Positions 1-7,543 of a stretch of 64,000 nucleotides of DNA are shown piece by piece. A program made the position numbers and the translations under genes. Source of the stretch: Amycolatopsis marina (lineage in GTDB: Bacteria; Actinomycetota; Actinomycetes; Mycobacteriales; Pseudonocardiaceae). The stretch is from positions 236,164-300,163 of the forward strand of contig NZ_FOKG01000004.1 in assembly GCF_900111885.1 (NCBI RefSeq), given 5' to 3'. The stretch's first letter is position 1. Each line of letters begins with the position of its first letter. The notes below the pieces were generated by a model. That model searched no databases. It saw only the letters and a list, made by a program, of their open reading frames with translations, and was not told the DNA's origin.

Positions 1-28
1 CACGCTGGCCAGAGGACGAGGGGCACCG

Positions 29-1813
29 ATGACACGGACGCCGACGCGGAAAGCGACATCCCAACCGATTCCCCATGCCCCGAGGCGGGCAGGAGCGCCC
101 GGCCAGGCGCTCCTGCGCCTGATCAGAACGACCGACCACAAACAGATCGGCATCCTGTACCTGGTGACGTCGTTCGGGTTCTTCCTGATCGGCGGCCTGA
201 TGGCCCTGCTGATGCGCACCGAACTGGGCTACCCGGGCCTGCAGTTCCTCTCCAACGAGCAGTACAACCAGCTGTTCACCATGCACGGCACCATCATGAT
301 GCTGCTGTACGCGACGCCGAACGTGTTCGGCTTCGCGAACTTCGTGCTGCCGCTGCAGATCGGCTCACCGGACGTCGCGTTCCCCCGTCTGAACGCCCTT
401 TCCTACTGGCTGTACCTGTTCGGGGCCATAATCACTATCGCCGGGTTCGCCACTCCCGGTGGAGCCGCGGACTTCGGCTGGTTCGCCTACACCCCGCTTT
501 CCACAGCGGCCTACTCTCCCGGGGTTGGCGGAGACCTGTGGGCGGTTGGTCTGATCATCACCGGACTCGGCACGATTCTCGGTGCGGTCAACATGATCAC
601 CACGATCGTCTGCCTGCGGGCGCCCGGCATGCTGATGTGGCGAATGCCGATCTTCACCTGGAACATCCTGTTCACCAGCGTGCTGGTGCTCGCCGCGTTC
701 CCGATCCTCACCGCCGCGCTGTTCGGCCTGCTGGCCGACCGTCACCTCGGCGCGCACGTGTTCGACCCGGCGAACGGCGGGGCGATCCTGTGGCAGCACC
801 TGTTCTGGTTCTTCGGCCACCCCGAGGTCTACATCGTCGCCCTGCCCTATTTCGGCATCATCAGCGAGATCATTCCGGTGTTCAGCCGAAAACCACTCTT
901 CGGCTACAAACTGATGGTCTGGGCGACGGTTGCCATCACCGGCCTCTCGCTCGCGGTGTGGGCGCATCACATGTACGCCACCGGTGCTGTGCTGCTGCCG
1001 TTCTTCGCGTTCCTGTCATTCCTGATCGCGGTGCCGACCGGGATCAAGTTCTTCAACTGGATCGGCACGATGTGGAAGGGGCAGCTGACCTTCGAGTCAC
1101 CGATGCTGTGGTCGATCGGGTTCATGGTGACGTTCCTGTTCGGCGGCCTCTCCGGGGTTCTGCTCGCGGCACCGGCAATCGACTTCCACGTGACCGACAC
1201 CTACTTCGTGGTCGCGCACTTCCACTACGTCCTGTTCGGCACCATCGTGTTCGCGACGTTCGCCGGAATCTACTTCTGGTTCCCCAAGATCACCGGCCGG
1301 ATGATGGACGAGTCGCTCGCCAAGCTGCACTTCTGGACGACGTTCATCGGCTTCCACACCACGTTTCTGGTGCAACACTGGCTCGGCGCGGAGGGCATGC
1401 CCCGGCGCTATGCGGAGTACCTGGCCGGCGACGGCTTCACCCTGCTGCACATGGTGTCCACGATCGGGTCCTACATCCTCGGCGCGTCGGTACTGCCGTT
1501 CATCTGGAACGTCGTTCGCAGCTGGCGCTTCGGTGACCCCACCGACCTGGACGACCCGTGGGGCTACGGGAACTCACTCGAGTGGGCCACCACGTCGCCG
1601 CCCCCACGGCACAACTTCTACGACCTGCCCCGCATCCGCTCCGAACGACCGGCCTTCGAACTGCACTACCCCCAGTTTGTCGAACGCTTCCGCAACGAAA
1701 GTCATCGCACACCCAGAAGTCAGCGGGAACGACCCGTGGCCCCCGAGGAACTGGGGGCCGCGCTGACCCAGCCCGAAGAACAGGGACCGAGCAGCGATCC
1801 ACGAGGGAAGTGA
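29..1813 (+). CDS. ctaD: Cytochrome c oxidase subunit I (aa3 type)
   Basis: Catalytic subunit of the terminal haem-copper oxidase, which reduces O2 to water and pumps protons across the plasma membrane. The 594-residue protein is the usual actinobacterial length and has about twelve hydrophobic segments. The Cu-B/cross-link motif GHPEVY lies near residue 264, the haem-ligand stretch AHFHY near 398, and HHMYATG near 315. The hydrophilic N- and C-terminal tails are normal for the family. The ATG at 29 is preceded by a GAGGACGAGGGG ribosome site. No other oxidase subunit is nearby, so it is a solitary ctaD, as is common in actinomycetes. Confidence 0.96.
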   Translation: MTRTPTRKATSQPIPHAPRRAGAPGQALLRLIRTTDHKQIGILYLVTSFGFFLIGGLMALLMRTELGYPGLQFLSNEQYNQLFTMHGTIMMLLYATPNVFGFANFVLPLQIGSPDVAFPRLNALSYWLYLFGAIITIAGFATPGGAADFGWFAYTPLSTAAYSPGVGGDLWAVGLIITGLGTILGAVNMITTIVCLRAPGMLMWRMPIFTWNILFTSVLVLAAFPILTAALFGLLADRHLGAHVFDPANGGAILWQHLFWFFGHPEVYIVALPYFGIISEIIPVFSRKPLFGYKLMVWATVAITGLSLAVWAHHMYATGAVLLPFFAFLSFLIAVPTGIKFFNWIGTMWKGQLTFESPMLWSIGFMVTFLFGGLSGVLLAAPAIDFHVTDTYFVVAHFHYVLFGTIVFATFAGIYFWFPKITGRMMDESLAKLHFWTTFIGFHTTFLVQHWLGAEGMPRRYAEYLAGDGFTLLHMVSTIGSYILGASVLPFIWNVVRSWRFGDPTDLDDPWGYGNSLEWATTSPPPRHNFYDLPRIRSERPAFELHYPQFVERFRNESHRTPRSQRERPVAPEELGAALTQPEEQGPSSDPRGK

Positions 1814-1912
1814 CGGGAATCGCCTGACGGGGTGTCGAAGAAGCGCGAATTTGCCGCGACCGCATACAGCGAATGGCGGGACGAGGACGGGGTCCGGCAG
1901 CCGCTCCCGCGA

Positions 1913-3112
1913 TCAGGTGAGTTTCGGGTAGTCCCGCCTGCTCCAGCCGAGCATGCCCTCGATCCGGACCATGCCCGCCTGCTCCAGCAGTTGCACCGGT
2001 TCCGCCCCCGTGAAGCGGTACAACCCGGTCTCCGTGGACCGGAACCGGGCACGGGACTCGGCGGCGTACCAGTGCATCGCCGCTCGGTATGCCGGATCGT
2101 GCGCGATCACGTCGAGTTGGAGCAGATTGCTGAAGAAGATCGCGTGGAACCGGGCAGGCTGTGCGAAGTAGCGCTCGTTCTCGGCGTAGTAGGCAAGTGC
2201 GGTGCTCGCGGTGGAACGCGCCTGCTCGAGGTACCGAACTTCGCCGGTCGCCCGGTACAACAGGACGCCGGCCCCGATCATCACCCCCTGGTTGTAGGAG
2301 AACTGCGCCTCCCAGATCGATCCGTCCAGCCTGATGTTGTCCCAGTACAGCCCGTTGGGCGCGAGCAGACAGCCGCGCACCCACTCGTACATCCGCAGTG
2401 CCCAGTCGAGGTAGTACTCGTCACCGGTGATCAGATAGAGGTGCAGTCCGACCTCCGCGCCCGGACCGTTCGAGACCGTGTTTCGATCCGTACTCCAGTC
2501 CGCCTGGGTCCAGAAGACGCCGCCGGGACAGGGATGATCCGGATCGGTGTCCCAGCCGAACACCACGAGATCGAATATCTCGGCGGCACGATCGAGCGCC
2601 GCCTGGTCGCCGCCTTCCGTCATGTAGTGCCGCTGAATCAGGCCGAGCGCGTTCCATTCGTTGTCGTCATAGAACTTGTCGCCACCCTGCCCGAGCGGTG
2701 GGCGCAAGTAGGAGTCGTACCCCGGCGGTTCGGTTGTGTCGTTCCAGTACAGCTCCAGCGCCCGGTAACGATCGGCGACATCTCCGGCGTAACGGTGGCC
2801 GACGGCCGGCAGGCCGGCCAAAACCTGCGTGGCGATCATCGCCTGGGAGAACGGCCACACGTACGACCAAGGGTTCCCGCCGGTGCGTGGGTACTCCTCG
2901 AGGTACAGGGAGCGTTCGGGGTCGTAGAAGTGGCGCTGAAGCGCCATATAAGTCTCCTGCGCACGCCGCGCGTACAGTCCACGGCCCGCACCACCTGATC
3001 CTCCGGTCCCGTCGCTCGCGAGCGCGGAGGGCGCGGCGACGAGGCCCGCGGTGACCGCAGCGCCGCCTGCGATCAGAGCGCGTCGTGAGATGTCCCGGCG
3101 AATATGGTCCAC
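1913..3112 (-). CDS. Exported glycoside hydrolase, GH76-like (alpha-1,6-mannanase family)
   Basis: Predicted 399-residue secreted (alpha/alpha)6-barrel hydrolase. A twin-arginine-type signal (ISRRALIAGG, then an Ala-rich core ending in APSALA) opens the protein. The body carries FYDDNEWNALG near residue 148, matching the paired catalytic aspartates of GH76, and SYNQGVMIGAG near 272, a typical GH76 motif. The GTG at 3112 follows GGGAGGAC at good spacing; longer readings run into the neighbouring gene's antisense and lack a signal peptide at their start. It sits 94 bp downstream of an exported TIM-barrel protein on the same strand, so the two probably share a transcript. The substrate (mannan or another alpha-glycan) is not shown by the sequence. 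Confidence 0.85.
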   Translation of the reverse strand: MDHIRRDISRRALIAGGAAVTAGLVAAPSALASDGTGGSGGAGRGLYARRAQETYMALQRHFYDPERSLYLEEYPRTGGNPWSYVWPFSQAMIATQVLAGLPAVGHRYAGDVADRYRALELYWNDTTEPPGYDSYLRPPLGQGGDKFYDDNEWNALGLIQRHYMTEGGDQAALDRAAEIFDLVVFGWDTDPDHPCPGGVFWTQADWSTDRNTVSNGPGAEVGLHLYLITGDEYYLDWALRMYEWVRGCLLAPNGLYWDNIRLDGSIWEAQFSYNQGVMIGAGVLLYRATGEVRYLEQARSTASTALAYYAENERYFAQPARFHAIFFSNLLQLDVIAHDPAYRAAMHWYAAESRARFRSTETGLYRFTGAEPVQLLEQAGMVRIEGMLGWSRRDYPKLT

Positions 3113-3206
3113 AATGTCCTCCCAATGCAACCGAATCAGGGACTGTGCCTTGCCGGAAAGCAGGTCAGCCAGGTCCTGGTCCCATGTGGACAAGCTCGGA
3201 GAGCCG

Positions 3207-4109
3207 CTAGCGGAGCGGGCTGATACGCAGGCCTCGGAGGTAGTCGTAGGAGACCGACGCGGTACGCGTGGGGTGCGGCTGCTGGTCCCGCTCGATGATG
3301 AAATGGTGCGAACCGAGGTGCCGCAGATGCGCGAGAATTCCCGGAAAGTCGACCGTTCCGTCGCCGAGGTCGGTCTCGATCCGCTCGGTGGGAGTGCCGT
3401 CCTTGAGGTGCAGCAGCGGGAACCGCTCCTCGTATGCGTCGAGGTAGGGGCCTGGATCCACACCCGCGCACAGGATCCAGTAGAGGTCCAGTTCGAACCA
3501 TACGAGCGCGGGATCTGTGTGTTCGAGCCAAACGTCGAACAGCCGCTCCCCTGTCTCCGGGGCACGAGCGAACTCGTTGTCGTGTAGATGGGCGTACCAA
3601 CGCAGCCCACGCGCACGGGCCGCCTCGCCCCAGCGGTTCATCTCCTCGGCCATCCGCCGATAGCCGTCAACGGTCTCGGCACCGTCCATGTACGACACAC
3701 CGACGTACTTCTGTCCGAGCGCCGCGGCGCGGTCGAGGGTCGGCCCTGCCCGCTCACCACGAAAGTCACCGGGATGGTGGTGACTACCGATCACGCGAAG
3801 GCCGTTGTCATCGGCAATCCGGCGGAACTGTTCCGGCGTGCGATTGCCGTAGTCGTATGCGGGCTCGATTTCGGCGTACCCCGCCTCGGCGAGCATGGCG
3901 AGCGTTGCCTCCGGGTTCTCGGCCAGCATCGAACGGACCGAGTACAAGCCGAAACCGATCTTGCCCGGTGGCACCGGCCGGGCCCCACGAGCGTCCGCGT
4001 GTGCGCTGAGCGCGGGCGGGACGGCCATCGATGCGAGACCTGCGGCCGCGGCGACACCGACCCCTTGCAGAAGGTGCCGGCGCGACGGCTTCTGTGTACC
4101 GAAGTCCAT
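3207..4109 (-). CDS. Exported sugar phosphate isomerase/epimerase-like TIM barrel protein
   Basis: A 300-residue protein with a Tat-type signal (SRRHLLQGVG near residues 9-18, Ala-rich core, SAHADA cleavage region) followed by an AP-endonuclease-2/xylose-isomerase-like TIM barrel: IGFGLYSVRSM as the first strand, GSHHHPGDF, WYAHLHDNEF, ELDLYWILCAG and LLHLKDG as likely metal/substrate positions. Family members isomerise or epimerise sugars or cleave oxidised sugars; export makes extracellular or surface work likely. The ATG at 4109 has GGAAG seven bases upstream; the longer open frame adds residues ahead of the signal and is unlikely. It is probably the first gene of a two-gene unit with the GH76-like hydrolase. 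Confidence 0.82.
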   Translation of the reverse strand: MDFGTQKPSRRHLLQGVGVAAAAGLASMAVPPALSAHADARGARPVPPGKIGFGLYSVRSMLAENPEATLAMLAEAGYAEIEPAYDYGNRTPEQFRRIADDNGLRVIGSHHHPGDFRGERAGPTLDRAAALGQKYVGVSYMDGAETVDGYRRMAEEMNRWGEAARARGLRWYAHLHDNEFARAPETGERLFDVWLEHTDPALVWFELDLYWILCAGVDPGPYLDAYEERFPLLHLKDGTPTERIETDLGDGTVDFPGILAHLRHLGSHHFIIERDQQPHPTRTASVSYDYLRGLRISPLR

Positions 4110-4408
4110 CTTTTGCTTCCAATCATCAGAAGGCAGTACGTCGCACGTTAATTGCCCGCCCTCCAACATTCAAGGCATTCCGCTGCCACTACCCGGCCTG
4201 ACCGGATTGCTGTCCAGGACATTGGGCCGGACGGCGGCACGTCATCCGGCAGATGCCGTCATCCTCAGGCTGCCCGGTTGCCCCTCGGGACGGTCCGCTC
4301 AGCATCCATTGTGGACAGAATCACTGTGGAAATCGCCGGCCAACAGACCGGCGAACCGGTCAGGAATCGAGAAGCAGCTACGGGTCGGTCGATCCTAATG
4401 TGGCCTTC
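4110..4408. other. Intergenic promoter region between divergent genes
   Basis: This 299-bp gap separates the exported TIM-barrel gene from the VOC gene. I see no gene, strong hairpin or palindrome. A TAATGT hexamer ends eight bases before the VOC ATG, and that gene has no convincing ribosome site, so a leaderless transcript is possible. Confidence 0.5.
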
Positions 4409-4804
4409 ATGAACGCAAAGTTGAAGGTCAGCACCGTCATGCTCGGCGTCAAAGATGTGGACCGCGCCAAGAAGTTCTATGTCGAAGGCCTGGGTTGCGA
4501 GCCGGAACAGGACTTCCCTGGTTTCGTCAAGTGCAGGCTGGGCGAGGGATCGTCGTCATTGGCGCTCTACGAATGGGCGGCAGCGGCCCAGGACGCCGGT
4601 GTCTCCCCAGAGGGAGCGGGGTTCCGGGGCTCTTCGTTCCACTTCATCACCGATTCCAGGGACGAAGTGGACGAGGTCATGCGCACCGCCGTGGCTGCCG
4701 GCGGCACTGCGGTCAAGAAGGCGGCCGCTGCCGAGTGGGGCGGGTACTTCGGTTACTTCAGCGACCCCGACGGATACCTGTGGAAGGTCGCCACCACAGC
4801 CTGA
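4409..4804 (+). CDS. VOC (glyoxalase/bleomycin-resistance fold) protein
   Basis: A 131-residue single vicinal-oxygen-chelate domain. It opens with VSTVMLGVKDVDRAKKFYVE, the beta-alpha start of glyoxalase-like proteins, and ends with YFGYFSDPDGYLWKVA, the usual last strands. Members bind a metal and act on glyoxals, antibiotics or aromatic substrates, but this sequence does not tell which. The ATG at 4409 is chosen because the domain begins directly after it. The stop codon overlaps a hairpin shared with the convergent thioesterase gene. Confidence 0.85.
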   Translation: MNAKLKVSTVMLGVKDVDRAKKFYVEGLGCEPEQDFPGFVKCRLGEGSSSLALYEWAAAAQDAGVSPEGAGFRGSSFHFITDSRDEVDEVMRTAVAAGGTAVKKAAAAEWGGYFGYFSDPDGYLWKVATTA

Positions 4805-4820
4805 CCGGCAGAACCGGTCA
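4802..4820. terminator. Small hairpin shared by two convergent stop codons
   Basis: TGACCGG and CCGGTCA form a perfect 7-bp stem around a 5-base loop. The left arm starts with the stop codon of the VOC gene and the right arm ends with that of the thioesterase gene, so the same hairpin could end both transcripts. There is no T-run. Confidence 0.5.
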
Positions 4821-5240
4821 CAGGCCGAGCAGGTGCGGGGCCGACGCGAGCGAACGAAAATGCTCGGCCGGATCCTGGACCAGACGGCGAGTGGCGAGGT
4901 CGAGCACTCCGCCCACGTTCGCCACCTCGGCCACGAGCGTGCCGTCCGCGCGACGGACATCCTGTTGGACCCGGAATGCTTTGCCCTCGCCCCAGACGAA
5001 CGTGCAGGACACGTCCACCTCGTCCCCGGCACGGAGCTCGTGGTGGTATCGGACCGTTTCCTCGATGCGCACCGGCGCGACACCACGGGCATGCAACTTC
5101 GCCTGGGTGATACCCGCCGCCTGTAGACACTCCCACCGGGCGTGCTCGCCGTACTGCAGGTACACCGCGCCGTTGACGTGCCCCTGGGCGTCGAGCTCGT
5201 AAGTGCGGACGCCGACGCGCACTCGAAAGACATCGGGCAT
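4818..5240 (-). CDS. Acyl-CoA thioesterase, hotdog fold (YbgC/4-hydroxybenzoyl-CoA thioesterase type)
   Basis: A 140-residue hotdog protein. ELDAQGHVNGAVYLQYGEHAR near residue 15 is the family signature, with Asp near 17 as the expected catalytic residue and HVNNA-like HVNGA following. YHHELRAGDEVDV and ANVGGVLDLATRR are the usual later strands. It should hydrolyse short or aromatic acyl-CoA thioesters in the cytoplasm. The ATG at 5240 has GGGAGGGG about ten bases upstream. It converges with the VOC gene, 13 bp apart. Confidence 0.87.
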   Translation of the reverse strand: MPDVFRVRVGVRTYELDAQGHVNGAVYLQYGEHARWECLQAAGITQAKLHARGVAPVRIEETVRYHHELRAGDEVDVSCTFVWGEGKAFRVQQDVRRADGTLVAEVANVGGVLDLATRRLVQDPAEHFRSLASAPHLLGL

Positions 5241-5328
5241 GTGCGGGCACCCCTCCCGGTCGATCTGCGTGTCGCTCGGAGGCTAGACCCGGCCACCGAC
5301 AGTCCGAATCAACCGGGGTCGTCCCGTC

Positions 5329-5721
5329 TCACCTGGTCGCCATCGGTGACCCCGCCTCCTCGGGCTGCGGCGGGGCGACTCCGGGAGGCGGCGCGGACGC
5401 GGGTGCGCGTTCGCCGGGGTCCTCCATGGACGGAGCCGGTGTCGCCGGCGCCGAGTACGGGGATGGAGGCGGGGCGTAGGAGGTGGTGATCGGGCCTGGA
5501 CCCGCCGGTATCCGCTCGTCGGAGCCGACCTGCCCCTGCGAGACCGCCACGCTGATCAGGAAAACCGCGGCGCCGGTGGCCAGCGCGCTCGCGCCGATCG
5601 CCACTCCCTTGCCACGCCGCCGGATCCGGCTGCCCTGCCGGATGATCTGCTCGGGCTCAAGACGTATCGGCGGGCCAGTACCGACGTCGGTGAAAAGGCT
5701 TCTGATGTCGTCGTCGTTCAT
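5329..5721 (-). CDS. Small single-pass membrane protein downstream of SigE-type sigma factor (possible anti-sigma partner)
   Basis: A 130-residue protein with a cytoplasmic N-terminus (MNDDDIRSLFTDVG), one transmembrane segment near residues 40-58, and a Pro/Ala-rich extracytoplasmic tail. It begins four bases after the sigma-factor stop, with the ribosome site GGGAGGTGA overlapping that stop, so the two are translationally coupled. This placement and topology are those of anti-sigma or sensor partners of extracytoplasmic-function sigma factors, but no ZAS zinc motif is present. The role as regulator is inferred only from context. Confidence 0.7.
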   Translation of the reverse strand: MNDDDIRSLFTDVGTGPPIRLEPEQIIRQGSRIRRRGKGVAIGASALATGAAVFLISVAVSQGQVGSDERIPAGPGPITTSYAPPPSPYSAPATPAPSMEDPGERAPASAPPPGVAPPQPEEAGSPMATR

Positions 5722-5725
5722 CGTG

Positions 5726-6259
5726 TCACCTCCCTCCTTCCCTGCTCAGCGCGATATCGCCGTAGTGTGGCCCCAGCCGTTGGCGCAGCGTGGCCAGACC
5801 CCGTGCGGCCTGGCTCTTCACCGTCCCCACCGAGCAGCGCAACGCCGCCGCCGTCTCCTCGACCCCCAGGTCCTCCCAGTACCGCAGCACCAGCACGGCG
5901 CGTTGTTTCGGCGGGACCGCGGCCAGCGCGGTAAGCAGCAACATGCGGTGCGACGGGTCGTCGTCGGTGGCGGCGGGCGGCTCGGGGAGCGTCCCGGGAA
6001 GATGCTCCCTCCGCCGCCACAGCCGCCGGTTCTCCGCGAGAAAGGTACGCACCACGATGCGCCGCGCATACGCGTCGAGCGCATCGTGGCGGGCAAGCCG
6101 CGGCCACGCCACATACAACTTCACCAGCGCCGTCTGGGTGATGTCCTCGGCACGATGCCAGTCACCACACAGCAGGTACGCCGTTGAGCGCAACGGATGC
6201 ACCCGCGCGGCGAAGTACTGGCTGAAGTCCCCGTCCCAGGGCGAGCCTGAACGAACCAC
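5726..6259 (-). CDS. SigE-family RNA polymerase sigma factor (ECF type)
   Basis: A 177-residue two-domain sigma-70 factor of the SigE family of actinobacteria. Region 2 includes FSQYFAARVHPLRSTAYLLC and HRAEDITQTALVKLY; region 4 includes RAVLVLRYWEDLGVEETAAAL and a helix-turn-helix ending GTVKSQAARGLATLRQRL. It would direct polymerase to a dedicated promoter set. The GTG at 6259 lies two bases after the upstream gene's TAA stop and starts the domain exactly; an in-frame upstream extension would run through the Pro-rich gene. It forms a tight three-gene unit with the secreted Pro-rich protein before it and the membrane protein after it. Confidence 0.9.
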   Translation of the reverse strand: MVRSGSPWDGDFSQYFAARVHPLRSTAYLLCGDWHRAEDITQTALVKLYVAWPRLARHDALDAYARRIVVRTFLAENRRLWRRREHLPGTLPEPPAATDDDPSHRMLLLTALAAVPPKQRAVLVLRYWEDLGVEETAAALRCSVGTVKSQAARGLATLRQRLGPHYGDIALSREGGR

Positions 6260-6261
6260 CG

Positions 6262-6660
6262 TTATTTGCGCCAGGCTGCCGGTGCGGGAGCGGGTTCGAC
6301 CACCGGAGCGGGTTCTGCCGGGCCAGCCCCCGGTTCGGCAGGCGCGGGCACCGCTCGCGGCGGGGCAGGAGCTGGAACCGCACGCGGGGGCTCTTTCTCC
6401 GGAACCTCGCTTGGCGCGGCAGGCACGGGCACCGCACGCGGGGGCTCTTCCTCCGGAACCTTGCGGGGTGGGGCAGGCGCCGGCGTCGAACTCGGCTCCT
6501 CTTCCGCCGGAACGGCGCGGGGTGGCTCCTCCGGCGGCGCGACCTGTGTGGGGTGCGGTTCCCGTGGTTCCTCCGACGCCGTCATCGCGGCGGCCACCGG
6601 AACCCCGACACCGACCGCGAGCACCACCGCAGCCGCCGAAACGACAATTCGAGTACGCAT
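6262..6660 (-). CDS. Proline-rich exported repeat protein
   Basis: A 132-residue protein with a classical signal peptide (MRTRIVVSAAAVVLAVGVG, then VAAAM) followed by a low-complexity Pro/Glu/Ala tail. Units of the form EEPPRAVPAP recur about five times. There is no recognisable enzyme domain; it looks like a flexible wall- or membrane-proximal spacer. The ATG at 6660 follows GGGAG. It is the first gene of the unit with the sigma factor, whose start lies two bases beyond its stop, so it may belong to the same stress circuit. Function unknown. Confidence 0.7.
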   Translation of the reverse strand: MRTRIVVSAAAVVLAVGVGVPVAAAMTASEEPREPHPTQVAPPEEPPRAVPAEEEPSSTPAPAPPRKVPEEEPPRAVPVPAAPSEVPEKEPPRAVPAPAPPRAVPAPAEPGAGPAEPAPVVEPAPAPAAWRK

Positions 6661-6780
6661 GCAACTCCCTGTCCGTGGACGCCGTCCCTGTTCGACGGCA
6701 TCACTACAGATAGACATGCGCCGACCCACACGGATGGTTGCAGCCGGTTTTCGGCAGGTTCGCGCCGCCCTCGCTCGCGA

Positions 6781-7455
6781 CTACCGCGAGGACGGCGACT
6801 GCACACGACGTGCCTCGACCCCGTCGAGGATGACGTCAAGGCCGTCTTCGAACCAGTTTCTGTCCCCCTCGGGTAGTGAGTCCGAGATCAGCGCCCGCAG
6901 AAACGGGAATGCCCGAAGATCGACGTCACGAAGCCGTTGCTGCCAACTCCGGCCCGGGTCTTCGGCAGCGTTTGCCTGCCGGTCGCCCAGGAGGACGCGT
7001 GCGGTGCCCTGGACGTAGTTGTTGATGGTCATGATCGCCCGCGCGGCCTCGTGCGGCGGAAGCCTCAGCTGTGCGAGTGCGGACAGCGCCCACTCCATGG
7101 CAGCGAGCGATGCTGTCCCGAAGGGCGGGGTCACGGTCGCGGTGGCGGTGAGCATCCAGGGGTGGGCGAGAAAGGCCGACAGGTCCTGACGGGCCAGCAC
7201 ATGCATGCACTCGCGCCACCGCAGTCCGGCGGGGTCGGGATAGTCGTAATCGCCGGTGACCTGTTCGACCATCGCGGTCACCAGCTCGTCGCGATGGGAG
7301 ACGTGCCGGTAGAGCGACGCCGCCCCGGTTTGCAGGTGTTCGGCGACGCGGCGCATGGACACCGCCTCCAGGCCGTCCTGATCGGCGAGCTCGACTGCCG
7401 CGGCGACGATCCGTTCTCGTGACAGCGGGCCAGAAGGCCCGGTTCGAGGACTCAC
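6781..7455 (-). CDS. TetR-family transcriptional repressor
   Basis: A 224-residue regulator. The N-terminal helix-turn-helix reads LSRERIVAAAVELADQDG then VSMRRVAEHLQTGAASLYRHV; the C-terminal half resembles the tetracycline-repressor-type ligand domain (INNYVQGTARVLLGDRQ). The GTG at 7455 is placed by GGAGGTG six bases upstream. It is divergent from an MFS drug exporter, and the 88-bp gap holds two palindromes that are probably its operators. The expected behaviour is repression of itself and the exporter until a ligand binds. Confidence 0.92.
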   Translation of the reverse strand: MSPRTGPSGPLSRERIVAAAVELADQDGLEAVSMRRVAEHLQTGAASLYRHVSHRDELVTAMVEQVTGDYDYPDPAGLRWRECMHVLARQDLSAFLAHPWMLTATATVTPPFGTASLAAMEWALSALAQLRLPPHEAARAIMTINNYVQGTARVLLGDRQANAAEDPGRSWQQRLRDVDLRAFPFLRALISDSLPEGDRNWFEDGLDVILDGVEARRVQSPSSR

Positions 7456-7487
7456 ACTGCCACCTCCAGGCCACACCCTATTGCATT

Positions 7488-7502
7488 GCGAACAACGTTC
7501 GC
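7488..7502. promoter_or_regulatory. Operator palindrome 1 of TetR/MFS pair
   Basis: GCGAAC-AAC-GTTCGC is a perfect 6-bp-arm palindrome with a 3-base centre. It lies 33 bp upstream of the TetR start. The arms match the inner part of palindrome 2, 25 bp away centre to centre. Confidence 0.75.
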
Positions 7503-7510
7503 TACTCTCG

Positions 7511-7529
7511 TTGCGAACGGTGTTCGCAA
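7511..7529. promoter_or_regulatory. Operator palindrome 2 of TetR/MFS pair
   Basis: TTGCGAAC-GGT-GTTCGCAA is a perfect 8-bp-arm palindrome with a 3-base centre, ending 14 bp before the MFS start codon. Its position would block transcription of the exporter. Confidence 0.8.
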
Positions 7530-7543
7530 CGAGAGGTGGTCAC

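Noticed and set aside
538..1536. Long open frame inside ctaD on the same strand
   Set aside because: It is an Arg/His-rich out-of-frame reading of a clear oxidase gene, as expected in GC-rich DNA.
3113..3616. Upstream extension of the GH76-like reading frame by about 168 codons
   Set aside because: It runs antisense-frame through the neighbouring TIM-barrel gene, and the Tat signal and ribosome site place the start at 3112.
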